Source: Micavibrio aeruginosavorus_D (lineage in GTDB: Bacteria > Pseudomonadota > Alphaproteobacteria > Micavibrionales > Micavibrionaceae). Taken from it: DNA of 64,000 bases. Of this stretch, positions 25,590 to 34,340 are shown piece by piece. Location of the stretch: the NCBI RefSeq assembly GCF_051245535.1, contig NZ_CP195303.1, positions 372,001 through 436,000 on the forward strand, in the 5' to 3' direction. The position numbers and the translations under genes are program-made. Position 1 is the stretch's first letter, and each line of letters starts with the position of its first letter. The notes below the pieces were generated by a model. It saw only the letters and a program-made list of their open reading frames with translations. It was not told the DNA's origin and did no database searches.

Positions 25590-26390
25590 TCACGCGGCAA
25601 TGCTGGTTTTCTGCGGGGTTAACGCCCGCTTCATCATGCTATCCCACACCATTTTGCGCGACAATTCGCCCTTGATCAGCGTGTCGATAATTTTCCACCG
25701 GCGGTTAAAGGACGGGTTGGCGTGGTTGTACAAGGCGCGGCTGAGTGTCGTGGCCCCATGCTCCAGATGCGGACTGCATAAAATCGCATGTCCTTTGCCC
25801 ACGCTGCATTCAATAATCGCGGCGGGGCTTCCGGGCAGGGAAGTGTAGCGCGCCAGAATTTTTGTGCCCGGTGCATCCTCGGCCCCGACGAAAACCGGGC
25901 CGCCATTGTAATGCACGGTCGCGGGCATATTCCCCATATCGTCCAGCCATTCAATTTGTGCGGCATGGTTCCATGATTTGGTGATGTCGCGGTCTTCGAT
26001 AAAATCCATCACCGGGCCGACGGCAGTGCCGAGGAAGAAATTGAGTTCGCGTGGGCCCATGATGGCGTGGCCTTCGATTCCTTCGGCCCATTTGATGTCG
26101 CGGCTGGCGTAATACGCACCAGCGCACAGGCCGAGATAGGCTCCGCCTTCCTCCACATAATGGCGCAAGATTTTATTGCCCGCGCCGTTCAGCTTTTCAC
26201 AATTATAAAGGTCGGCCCCGCCCGGCATGATGAACAGATTGACGGACTTGTTCAAAATGCCCGTCTGCAAATCCCCGGCATCGCACGTTGTTACCGCGAA
26301 CGGGCCATAGGCGTCACGCAAGGCGCGGTGCAATTGCGCATTGTTGTGAACGTAATCTTCGTACACCAGAATACGGGGTGTTGTGGTCAT
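25590..26390 (-). CDS. BPL_N (biotin-protein-ligase N-terminal) domain protein
   Basis: This 266-residue protein starts at MTTTPRILVYEDYVHN (ATG at 26390; one at 26408 is in frame). It has the class-I-glutamine-amidotransferase-like fold of the BPL_N family: FIMPGGADL followed by YLGLCAGAYYAS, where the Cys takes the nucleophile-elbow position. A downstream GKGHAILCSPHLEH resembles the family's second half. No ligase domain is attached. The function of stand-alone BPL_N proteins is not established. Confidence 0.78.
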   Translation of the reverse strand: MTTTPRILVYEDYVHNNAQLHRALRDAYGPFAVTTCDAGDLQTGILNKSVNLFIMPGGADLYNCEKLNGAGNKILRHYVEEGGAYLGLCAGAYYASRDIKWAEGIEGHAIMGPRELNFFLGTAVGPVMDFIEDRDITKSWNHAAQIEWLDDMGNMPATVHYNGGPVFVGAEDAPGTKILARYTSLPGSPAAIIECSVGKGHAILCSPHLEHGATTLSRALYNHANPSFNRRWKIIDTLIKGELSRKMVWDSMMKRALTPQKTSIAA

Positions 26391-26419
26391 GGTTTGTCTT
26401 TCGATCATCTTTATTTTCC

Positions 26420-26488
26420 GTCACCCCGGCGCAAGCCGGGGTCTTCGTTCCTTATGGCTGGAAGATCCCGGCCTGCGCCGGGATGACG
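26420..26488. repeat. Palindromic intergenic repeat, copy 4
   Basis: The unit runs from GTCACCCCGG to CCGGGATGACG. The spacer TTATGGCTGGAAGA matches copy 2, but the order of the two hairpin types is reversed. It lies between the polymerase stop and the BPL_N start. Confidence 0.9.
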
Positions 26489-26564
26489 AATTATGTTTTA
26501 GAATATGGGGATTTTTGCAGGATTTATCGTGTGTGGGCAAATGAAAAGGCACGATTCCTTGCCC

Positions 26565-27857
26565 TTATTCGCTGAATTCCGCCAGATCCGGCACACGAGA
26601 GAAGGCGATTTTTGTGCCGACAAATCCGGCCTGCGTTTTTGGGGACACACCCAGCCGCAGCGATTCCGCGCCGTATTTCGTGTTGATCTTGTCCATCACG
26701 GTGGACAAGGCGTCATCCTTTGCCGTTTGTTTGCGTACAGTCGCGGATGCGGAATCAAAAAGATCGTCGGTGATTTCCCCGTCACGGCACAGTTTATAAA
26801 GGGACACCGAAACCTTACGCATCTGTGTCGCCTTCGTTTCATCCATCATCGCGTCCCACATATCATCAAACGCGCGCAGGAAGGAAAAATTATCCTGCGC
26901 TGGCGGCAATCGCGCCTCGGCGGCCCAGCGTGTTTCCATGCGCGTGGCGGGATCAATGATACGGGTGGAAAAATTTAATCGCGCGGCGAAAAATCCCTCT
27001 CGCCGCAACCGGGTGGCGGCTTTGATCAGCAATCGGCGGGCCACTTCGCGCGCGGCATCGGGGCGGCGCAGGGCGGGGTCCAGAATACGGCTGTGGCCAA
27101 AGACGGATCGATCCGTTTCCGTATCGGGCACATCGTAACCGCGCAAATTATACCAGAACCGTTCACCCGCAACGCTGCCCCAGATGCGGCGGGCGTGTTT
27201 CGGCGAGGTGTTCCACAGGCTTTCAACACTTGTAACACCGGCCTTTTTCAACCGTTCATTCATGGCCACATTAATACCGGGCAGATCGGTCAGTTTCAGC
27301 GCAAACAGGTTTTCCGCCATCGTTTCGGGTTCCAGAATGACAAGGCCGTCCGGTTTTTTCATGTCGGTGGCAACCTTGGCCAGAAAACTGTTCGGGGCCA
27401 CGCCAACGGAACATTTGATCTGTGTGCCGACATTGTCGCGCAATCCAGTTTTTATCCGTTGTGCCAGTGCGGTGACGGATTCCACATTGCGCTTGTTCGG
27501 GGGCAGGCGGCTGGACAATTCATCAATCGACCAGATTTTATTGATCGGCGTATGGCGAATAACTTCGTCCAGAATTTTGTTGTGGTAAATCACATATTGA
27601 TCATGCCGCGCGGGAACGCAGACCAATTTGGGGCACAGGCGTTTGGCGTCACGAATAATGGTCCCGGTTTTGACGCCGTACAGTTTCGCCTCGTACGAGG
27701 CGGCGATGGCACAGGTGTGATCGGTCATCATCGGCACCACGGCCACGGGCCGTCCGCGCAGGGCGGGGTTCAGCTCTTGCTCGACGCTGGCAAAGTAACT
27801 GTTCAGATCGAGGAACAGCCATTGCAAACCGGATTGTTCGGGCGGGGTGAAGTTCAT
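26565..27857 (-). CDS. Y-family DNA polymerase, DinB-like
   Basis: This 430-residue translesion polymerase has the catalytic residues in place: FLDLNSYFASVEQ (Asp and steric-gate region) at about 15-27 and the palm motif WSIDELS with Asp-Glu. YEAKLYGVKTG (fingers) and CSVGVAPNSFLAK (palm) are also typical. Residues after SIDE diverge from the canonical EAYLD, so it is a divergent DinB relative. It keeps the catalytic acids that ImuB lacks. A LexA-type box 53 bases upstream of the ATG suggests SOS control. Confidence 0.87.
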   Translation of the reverse strand: MNFTPPEQSGLQWLFLDLNSYFASVEQELNPALRGRPVAVVPMMTDHTCAIAASYEAKLYGVKTGTIIRDAKRLCPKLVCVPARHDQYVIYHNKILDEVIRHTPINKIWSIDELSSRLPPNKRNVESVTALAQRIKTGLRDNVGTQIKCSVGVAPNSFLAKVATDMKKPDGLVILEPETMAENLFALKLTDLPGINVAMNERLKKAGVTSVESLWNTSPKHARRIWGSVAGERFWYNLRGYDVPDTETDRSVFGHSRILDPALRRPDAAREVARRLLIKAATRLRREGFFAARLNFSTRIIDPATRMETRWAAEARLPPAQDNFSFLRAFDDMWDAMMDETKATQMRKVSVSLYKLCRDGEITDDLFDSASATVRKQTAKDDALSTVMDKINTKYGAESLRLGVSPKTQAGFVGTKIAFSRVPDLAEFSE

Positions 27858-27909
27858 GATGGTACACGCATGCTTTAGGATTATATGCCTGCATTATAGG
27901 GGTAAATAA

Positions 27910-27924
27910 GAACAATTCAAGAAC
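27910..27924 (-). promoter_or_regulatory. LexA-type operator upstream of the Y-family polymerase
   Basis: Read on the minus strand the site is GTTC-TTGAATT-GTTC, an exact match to the alphaproteobacterial GTTC-N7-GTTC LexA consensus. It ends 53 bases before the polymerase ATG and 46 bases before the divergent rlmJ start. Confidence 0.75.
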
Positions 27925-27969
27925 AAATATTCCCCGCTGTAAAATGCTGAATATGCTAAACAAAGAATC

Positions 27970-28815
27970 ATGAATTACCGTCATATCTACCACGCCGGAA
28001 ACTTCGCAGACGTCATCAAGCACATCGTGCTGATGCGCGTGCTGGATTATCTGAAACAAAAAGACAAAGCGTTTTTCGTTCTGGATACCCATGCGGGAAT
28101 TGGCATTTACGATCTGGACGCCGATCAGGCCCGCCGCACGGCCGAGGCCGATGACGGCATTGTGCGTGTCATGGCGCATGCCGATACCGCACCGGATGCG
28201 GTGCGCGCCTATGTCGATCTGGTGCGCGGGTTTAACCGGGGGGATGAATGGCGGACCTATCCGGGGTCGCCCGCGATTACGCACAGCCTGATCCGCGACC
28301 AAGACCGCATGGTGGTCAACGAACTGCATCCCGATGATGTCGTGACGTTGGAACATCATATGGGGCGTGACGACCGGGTGCGGGTGGAGCATATGGACGC
28401 GTATCAGGTGATGAAGGCCATGTTGCCGCCGCCGGAACGCCGCGGCATGGTTCTGGTCGATCCGCCGTTTGAAGTCACCGATGAATTTTCCCGTATGACC
28501 AAGGCTCTGATCGATGCCCATAAACGCTGGGCCACCGGGGTGTATGCATTCTGGTACCCGATTAAGGACCCGCGCGTGATTGCGCGGTGGCACAATGACC
28601 TGGCCGATACGGGCATTCCCAAGATTATGGCCGTGGATTTCATGACCCGCCCGGCCAGCGACGCCACCCGCCTGAACGGCAGTGGGCTGGTTCTGATGAA
28701 TGCGCCATGGACGTTGGAATCGGAATTGAATACAATCTTGCCGTGGCTGGTTTCCACCCTGACCAAGGGCGCGGGATCGTTCACCATCAAACATCTGACG
28801 GGGGAATCATCATGA
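27970..28815 (+). CDS. rlmJ: 23S rRNA (adenine2030-N6)-methyltransferase RlmJ
   Basis: This 281-residue SAM-dependent enzyme begins MNYRHIYHAGNFADVIKH, the family-specific N-terminus. It then has VLDTHAGIGIYDL (SAM binding), YPGSPAI and the catalytic VLVDPPFE, a DPPF-type motif of N6-adenine methyltransferases. It methylates A2030 of 23S rRNA in Escherichia coli. The stop overlaps the ATG of the next gene by four bases. Confidence 0.95.
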   Translation: MNYRHIYHAGNFADVIKHIVLMRVLDYLKQKDKAFFVLDTHAGIGIYDLDADQARRTAEADDGIVRVMAHADTAPDAVRAYVDLVRGFNRGDEWRTYPGSPAITHSLIRDQDRMVVNELHPDDVVTLEHHMGRDDRVRVEHMDAYQVMKAMLPPPERRGMVLVDPPFEVTDEFSRMTKALIDAHKRWATGVYAFWYPIKDPRVIARWHNDLADTGIPKIMAVDFMTRPASDATRLNGSGLVLMNAPWTLESELNTILPWLVSTLTKGAGSFTIKHLTGESS

Positions 28816-29297
28816 CGGACCAAACGCAGCAGGAAATGTCGGACAGCCTGTTCCACATGTGGCGCGCCATTTTCGCCATGGCCCACGCCGATTCCGTCGT
28901 GACGAACGAAGAACGCGCATTCATGTATAAAATTTTGACGGAAGAACCGCTCTCCGCCATGCAGCGCGCGCAGTTGGAACGCGATATTTCCGCGCCGCAA
29001 TCCATTCCGGATATGTTTGCAAGAATTACCGACCCCGATGACCGCAGCCAGTTTTTCTATTTCGCGCGTATGCTGGTCTGGACCGATGGTGATTTCGGCG
29101 CGCAGGAACAAAAAATCCTGCTGGAACTGAACAAGGCCCACGTCAAAATGACGAACATGGATTCCTTCACGGGTGATATGGCGTTTGAACTGGATGAAGA
29201 AGATAAAATGAACATCCTGTTCGACCACACATCCGTGGAAGAGGGAGCGCAGGGCGGATTGCTCGGCGCGTTCTATCGTCGGTTCAGGAAGAAATGA
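28812..29297 (+). CDS. TerB-like helical protein
   Basis: This 161-residue protein starts at the ATGA overlap with rlmJ (MTDQTQQEMSDS); an ORF extension to 28707 would lie inside rlmJ and is rejected. The sequence is helical, with an early IFAMAHADSVVTNEERAF and a later ARMLVWTDGDFGAQEQKIL. Each pairs a hydrophobic helix with acidic DxxVxxxE or DGDFxxxE loops, as in TerB-like folds. The function is unknown. The C-terminus is basic (YRRFRKK). Confidence 0.65.
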   Translation: MTDQTQQEMSDSLFHMWRAIFAMAHADSVVTNEERAFMYKILTEEPLSAMQRAQLERDISAPQSIPDMFARITDPDDRSQFFYFARMLVWTDGDFGAQEQKILLELNKAHVKMTNMDSFTGDMAFELDEEDKMNILFDHTSVEEGAQGGLLGAFYRRFRKK

Positions 29298-29310
29298 CAC
29301 CTATGTGGGT

Positions 29311-29337
29311 GTCATCCCCGCACAAGGCGGGGGTGAC
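29311..29337. repeat. Palindromic intergenic repeat, copy 5 (single hairpin)
   Basis: GTCATCCCCGC, an ACAAG-type loop and GCGGGGGTGAC form one hairpin only, a half-unit of the two-hairpin repeats. It lies between the convergent TerB-like and lipoprotein genes and may act as a terminator. Confidence 0.75.
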
Positions 29338-29341
29338 ATTA

Positions 29342-29905
29342 TCAGGGGAACGCCCGCACGCCGTCATGCCGTGTATAGGCAATGGTGGCCGGTGGTTCGT
29401 TCAGCGGGTTGCCGGGATAGGCGGACCCATCAAATTTCAACGCCACTTGTCGTGCCGGTTCCCATGATTGTCCGCGCACCTCAATCACAATATCGCGCCA
29501 GCCATTATTCTGTGTTTCCGCGACCAGAACGGGGCCGCGAATGGGCATGATATTGCTGACCGGCGTGAAGGATTCATTGTCGGCCTTCATCACGATCATG
29601 CTGCATCCGGAAATGCTGCACCAATAATTGTGCGGGCCCTTCATCATCACCAGCGCATCACGGCGGCCATCATGGTCCAGATCGACGCGCAGGAAATCAT
29701 ATTGGCTGAAAGCCGGGCCGCGGCCGGATTTGATCATGCTGGCGATGGATTGTTCCAACGCTTTGTCACTGGGGTCTTTGGGGGCCGAAAAATCTGGCAT
29801 CGGCGTCAGCGGCCCATCCGGGAGGGCGGCCATCTCGGGTGATGACGAACATCCCGCCAGAGACAGGGCCAACGCCGTAACGATAATGGGAATGAATGCG
29901 CGCAA
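29342..29905 (-). CDS. Hypothetical lipoprotein
   Basis: The frame is open from 30061, but the signal sequence begins much later. A TTG at 29905, with AAGG eight bases upstream, gives RAFIPIIVTALALSLAGC with a clean lipobox (LAGC). The mature protein has about 170 residues and includes a VDLDHDGRRDALVM loop that resembles a calcium-binding or FG-GAP-like turn, and YWCSISGCSM with two Cys. No family was recognised. The TTG start is an inference. Confidence 0.65.
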   Translation of the reverse strand: MRAFIPIIVTALALSLAGCSSSPEMAALPDGPLTPMPDFSAPKDPSDKALEQSIASMIKSGRGPAFSQYDFLRVDLDHDGRRDALVMMKGPHNYWCSISGCSMIVMKADNESFTPVSNIMPIRGPVLVAETQNNGWRDIVIEVRGQSWEPARQVALKFDGSAYPGNPLNEPPATIAYTRHDGVRAFP

Positions 29906-30070
29906 ATGAAGAGACCTTGCGAAAAGAGCGGCGGGACGCAGTATCCCCGCTGCCCCGAATCTGATCACCGGGGACGAGCGGGGTTTGATGCGCAATTGTC
30001 TAAGGCTACGCCCGGTTTGGCAAGGATTCGGCCCCAAATTCCATGATTGGGGTGTGGACAAAATGGGGAG

Positions 30071-31855
30071 TTAGGCCGGGCTTGGCGGGGATGGGGGCTG
30101 CGTGGCTGTCTTTTTCGCCTCTTCATCCTCCAGCTTTTTCCAATCCGGCTTGCCAACGACGGTTTTGGGCAATTCTTCGGTGCGGGTTTCGAAATGCCGC
30201 GGAATTTCCAAGGCGTGCAATTTGTCGGCCAGGAAGGTGCGCCATTGTTCGGCGGTGGGGGTGTCGGTGGCGTCGTCCTTGTAACGGACAAAAGCTTTGA
30301 CGGATTCTTTCACCGTGCCCTTGTTCACGCCGATCACAACACATTCCGCAACGGATGGATGGGTGTACATCGCCTGTTCCACCATGTTCGGATAAACCTT
30401 GAACCCGTTGATGGCCAGCATGCGTTTCAGGCGGTCGGTGATAAACATATAACCATGATCATCGATATGGCCGATATCACCGGTGCGGAAGAACCCATCC
30501 CGCGTCATCGTCTTGCGTGTTTCGTCCGGTTTGTTCCAATAGCCATGCATAACCTGCGGGCCGCGAATGCAAATCTCCCCCGTGGCTCCGGTGGGCAATG
30601 ATACATCCGGGTTTTCTGGATCAACGATTTTGATTTCCGTGCGTGGCATCGCTTGGCCGACGCTGGCCGGTTGATCTTCGCCACAGGGCGGATGGCTGGT
30701 GGCCACGGGGCTGGTTTCCGACAACCCATATCCCTGATACACGCCGCAGCCAGTGGCCTTTTCAAAAGCGGCCTTCACATCGGGTGGCAGGGCGGCCCCG
30801 CCGGAAATAACGGCCCGGATGCTTTTGAGATTGTAGTGCGCCAGATCCTTGTGCGCGACGATGCCCTGTAACATACGGGGCACGGCGGGGAACACGGTGG
30901 GGCGGTGTTTGTGAATGGCCTCCAACGTGGCGGTCATGTCACGCGGGTTGGGCAGGATGATAATTTCCGACCCCGTTGCCATGGCATTGATCAAGCCAAC
31001 AGTCAGCCCAAAGATATGGAAGAACGGAATGCTGACCAAGAACTTTTCGCGACCCATTTGGATCAGGGCCGGGTCATGGGCCCGGTCCGGGCGCGCGCCA
31101 AACATTTCTTCGATCTGTTTCACGTTGGCGGCAATATTGAAGTGAGAGAGCATCGCACCTTTGGGCGTGCCGGTGGTCCCGCCCGTATATTGCAGCAAGG
31201 CGATATCGTTTGGATGAATGTTCACCGGGAACGGTTTGACGCCGTATAACCCCAAATCGCTGAATGTGCGTGTGTCTGTGCTGCTGCGGTCGGGGTGAAA
31301 GACGTCTTTGCGTTTAAACAGGCGGAACAAGATGGATTTAAATGTCGGCAGCATATCCGCCATGGGGCAGACGATCAGCTTTTTCAATGATCCGTCTTTG
31401 ATCAAATCCGGCGCGCTGTTCTTTGCATCGCCATATTGTTTTAAATCCAGCGCCACCATAACCTCGGTGCAACTGTCCGCGATTTGTTTGCGCAATTCAT
31501 CGGCGGTGTAAAGCGGGCTGAAATTCACGATCGTGGCGCCCAGTTTCAGCGCCGCAAACATCATCACCGGGTAAAAAGGTGTGTTCGGCATATACAATCC
31601 GACACGGGTGCATTTGCTGACGCCTTGGCGCTGCAATCCCGCTGCCGTGCGGTCAACCATCTGGCCGAACTCACGATAGGTGATATGCTTGCCCATAAAA
31701 TTGATAAAGGGGCGGTCCGGATAGCGGTGCAGGGCCCGGTCCAGCGCGTCCACCAGTGTGATGCGGGGAATGGCCATGTCCCATTCGACGCCCGGCGCAT
31801 AATGTTCAGATGGCGGAGCAAGGCTCCGCTTGGTGCGAGAATTCTTCTCTGTCAT
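30071..31855 (-). CDS. fadD: Long-chain fatty-acid--CoA ligase
   Basis: This 594-residue AMP-forming acyl-CoA synthetase has its start at 31855 (MTEKNSRTKRS) with AGGGA five bases upstream. The P-loop-like LLQYTGGTTGTPKGAM lies in the N-terminal domain. Other marks are GYGLSETSPVATSHP, a GYWNKPDET segment and FRTGDIGHIDDHGYMFITDR. It activates fatty acids for beta-oxidation or lipid synthesis. Exact chain length cannot be read. Nearby thiolase, acyl-CoA dehydrogenase and fadE genes fit a fatty-acid degradation role. Confidence 0.92.
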   Translation of the reverse strand: MTEKNSRTKRSLAPPSEHYAPGVEWDMAIPRITLVDALDRALHRYPDRPFINFMGKHITYREFGQMVDRTAAGLQRQGVSKCTRVGLYMPNTPFYPVMMFAALKLGATIVNFSPLYTADELRKQIADSCTEVMVALDLKQYGDAKNSAPDLIKDGSLKKLIVCPMADMLPTFKSILFRLFKRKDVFHPDRSSTDTRTFSDLGLYGVKPFPVNIHPNDIALLQYTGGTTGTPKGAMLSHFNIAANVKQIEEMFGARPDRAHDPALIQMGREKFLVSIPFFHIFGLTVGLINAMATGSEIIILPNPRDMTATLEAIHKHRPTVFPAVPRMLQGIVAHKDLAHYNLKSIRAVISGGAALPPDVKAAFEKATGCGVYQGYGLSETSPVATSHPPCGEDQPASVGQAMPRTEIKIVDPENPDVSLPTGATGEICIRGPQVMHGYWNKPDETRKTMTRDGFFRTGDIGHIDDHGYMFITDRLKRMLAINGFKVYPNMVEQAMYTHPSVAECVVIGVNKGTVKESVKAFVRYKDDATDTPTAEQWRTFLADKLHALEIPRHFETRTEELPKTVVGKPDWKKLEDEEAKKTATQPPSPPSPA

Positions 31856-31982
31856 AACGATCCCTGTATGTTCAATCCGCTCTTTTAAGGCCAGGCGGTG
31901 TGGAATCTGCATAACAGTCTGATTTTATGCTGTAAACCCGTGTGCGATGTTGCAGGTGCACAGCGCGACGGGCGGTTCCGCC

Positions 31983-34172
31983 CTAGTAACCTGCGGCATG
32001 CGGGCGCGTCATATAGGCCTGGAAGGCGGAAATGCTTTCATTGAACAGAGTCAGCAGCCTGTGGATAACGTCGATGGGGGGCTGAATGCCGCGGTCCGGA
32101 TCGGATTGTTCGTCCAAGAGCTGGCGGCAATATTGGGCCAGACGGCTTAATCCAAAATTCCCCGCCACGCCAGTCATGGAATGCAGGTCACCGCGCGGAA
32201 TGGACCCGTACTCCTCCAGCGTTGTTAAAATACGTTCGGCATCCATGATGAAATCGTGGAACAGTTTTAAAAGTTGGTCTTCGCCGATATAGCTTGAAAA
32301 TTGTTCAACCTGATCCGCGTTGAGCAGGGGGATGGGAACCAGATCGTTGGCGATAACGGAAGGGGTAACAAACGGATCGTTCACCCCCAGCCCCAATACA
32401 GAATCAATCGTGTTGTAAAGTTTCAGGGCATCAACGGGCTTGACCAGACATTCATCCATTCCGGCCTCAAGGCAGGCCTTTATTTCGTCGGGCAAAGCGT
32501 GTGCGGTTAAAGCAACGATGGGCAGGTCAAGGGCAGAAATTCCCAAATCTTCGCGAATGACGGTGGTTGCTTCAATACCGCTCATGCCCGGCATTTGAAT
32601 GTCCATCAGGATCATATCGTATTGTTTGGACTTCACGGCCTCAACGGCGGCATATCCATTATCGACGATATCAAAGCTGTATCCGCCTTTCCGGAGCTGG
32701 GCGGACACCAGAGCCTGATTCATCGGAATATCCTCAGCGATAAGGATATGGGCTTTTTCAACGTTCTGGGCGAGTAAGGAATCCATTTCGTGGTCGTTGC
32801 TGGCCGGGATAATGCCATCGGCGACCAGTGTAGGCAGCGTGACTGTAAATGTCGTGCCCCTGCCATCTTCGCTGCTCACTGCGATTTTCCCATCCATCTG
32901 GGTCATCAGGTTGAGTGCGATACTCAACCCCAGACCGGTCCCGCCGAAATTGCGCGTGATGGATGTGTCGGCTTGTTCGAAGGCTTCGAAAATAATTTTT
33001 AATTTATCTTCGGCAATGCCAATCCCGGTGTCTGTCACCGAAATGGTCAGCATTTCGTTTTGCTCGTTGATCGGGCTGGAATGCAAAGCCAAACGGACGG
33101 AGCCAGATTGCGTGAATTTCAAGGCGTTGGACAAAAGGTTCATAACGACCTGACGCAAACGCAATTCATCGTTGATGATATATTCCGGAACGTTCGGTCC
33201 AATGACCATTTGCAGTTCCAAATTTTTGCGGTCTGCATCCGGCTGGACCAGATCGATGCAACTTTCCATCAGGCTGCGGATATTGAATGTGTGTTTAACA
33301 ATCTTCATTTTCCCAGCCTCGATCTTTGAAAAATCGAGGATGTCATCAACCAGAAGGATCATGGAGGACACGGCGGAATGAATTTGTTTCAGGTAGTAAT
33401 CCTGAGTGTCGTCCAGCTTGGTTTTGCGTAATAGCTCGCTGAACCCAAACACGCCGTTGATCGGGGTGCGGATTTCGTGGCTCATCTTCGCCAGAAACAG
33501 GGATTTGGCTTTGGTCGCTTCTTCCGCGCGCTTTTCGCTGGCGGCCAGATCGTCCACCAGTTCATGGCGACGCAGATCCTGCAACATGATCAGGCCAAAG
33601 ACGAAGGTCCAGAACGCCGTGGTCATATACAGGGCCTGAATGACACCAGAGCCGATGATTTCCGTGGCCGAAAAGGGCATCAGGAAAAAGACAGACAGCG
33701 TGATAACCGGCGATAATATAGAGAAAAATAGAATGTTCAAAACACCGATGCGCTGATTATTTTGATCCAGCCACGCGCGATAGGCCAGCCCGCACCCAAC
33801 GGAAATCCACATCCCCATAATGGCCGTCGGAACGCCCAGCCCGCCGAAATAGGCGCGGGTGGCCGAGGTGATCAGTGCGGCAATTGCCGCTGGAATAGGG
33901 CCAACAAAAAAGGCGCATATAGCCAGAATGGCGTTGCGCGCATCCAGAACCACTTCACTTGAATAACGAACCGCCATGGCAATCATCAATGATGCCAAAC
34001 ACCCAAAAACGATGCCCACAATAATTTTGCGGCGTGCTGTGTTCTGTGAACGTGACCAATCCTCGGCCAAGCCAAACAAAGCAAAAATCCCGACCGTAAT
34101 CAGGAAATGCTCAGCAATCGTTTGGAGCGAGGTCACGCTGTCCGTTGGGAAAAGAATGGTTTTATGGTGCAT
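31983..34172 (-). CDS. Membrane hybrid histidine kinase with receiver and Hpt domains
   Basis: This 729-residue protein has about five or six membrane helices in residues 20-200, resembling 5TM-type sensor regions. The HisKA box is FLAKMSHEIRTPING with His232. The HATPase domain has DTGIGIAEDK and GGTGLGLSIA. A receiver domain carries ILMDIQMPGMSG with Asp524, and a C-terminal Hpt-like helix bundle has LHSMTGVAGNFG with His664. It is thus a full internal phosphorelay of the BarA type. No cognate response regulator is adjacent. Its target may be encoded elsewhere. Confidence 0.92.
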   Translation of the reverse strand: MHHKTILFPTDSVTSLQTIAEHFLITVGIFALFGLAEDWSRSQNTARRKIIVGIVFGCLASLMIAMAVRYSSEVVLDARNAILAICAFFVGPIPAAIAALITSATRAYFGGLGVPTAIMGMWISVGCGLAYRAWLDQNNQRIGVLNILFFSILSPVITLSVFFLMPFSATEIIGSGVIQALYMTTAFWTFVFGLIMLQDLRRHELVDDLAASEKRAEEATKAKSLFLAKMSHEIRTPINGVFGFSELLRKTKLDDTQDYYLKQIHSAVSSMILLVDDILDFSKIEAGKMKIVKHTFNIRSLMESCIDLVQPDADRKNLELQMVIGPNVPEYIINDELRLRQVVMNLLSNALKFTQSGSVRLALHSSPINEQNEMLTISVTDTGIGIAEDKLKIIFEAFEQADTSITRNFGGTGLGLSIALNLMTQMDGKIAVSSEDGRGTTFTVTLPTLVADGIIPASNDHEMDSLLAQNVEKAHILIAEDIPMNQALVSAQLRKGGYSFDIVDNGYAAVEAVKSKQYDMILMDIQMPGMSGIEATTVIREDLGISALDLPIVALTAHALPDEIKACLEAGMDECLVKPVDALKLYNTIDSVLGLGVNDPFVTPSVIANDLVPIPLLNADQVEQFSSYIGEDQLLKLFHDFIMDAERILTTLEEYGSIPRGDLHSMTGVAGNFGLSRLAQYCRQLLDEQSDPDRGIQPPIDVIHRLLTLFNESISAFQAYMTRPHAAGY

Positions 34173-34340
34173 CTGAATACGCTTGATTTATGTCTTGGGC
34201 TGAAAATCAGGGCATATTACCCCCCTTTGGGGGCGGGGCGAGTCTTTATTTTCCATTTTCCCGGCTTTTTTCCAATGGCTGGACAGGCGTGCTTTCTGGC
34301 ACTAAAGAATCTAAAGTCTATAAAAACAGGGAGTTATATT

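Noticed and set aside
10829..29297. TelA-like, TerC-family and TerB-like genes read as a tellurite resistance cluster
   Set aside because: They are spread over 18 kb in different operons with housekeeping neighbours, and no TerD/TerE/TerZ genes are present. The similarity is at the domain level only.
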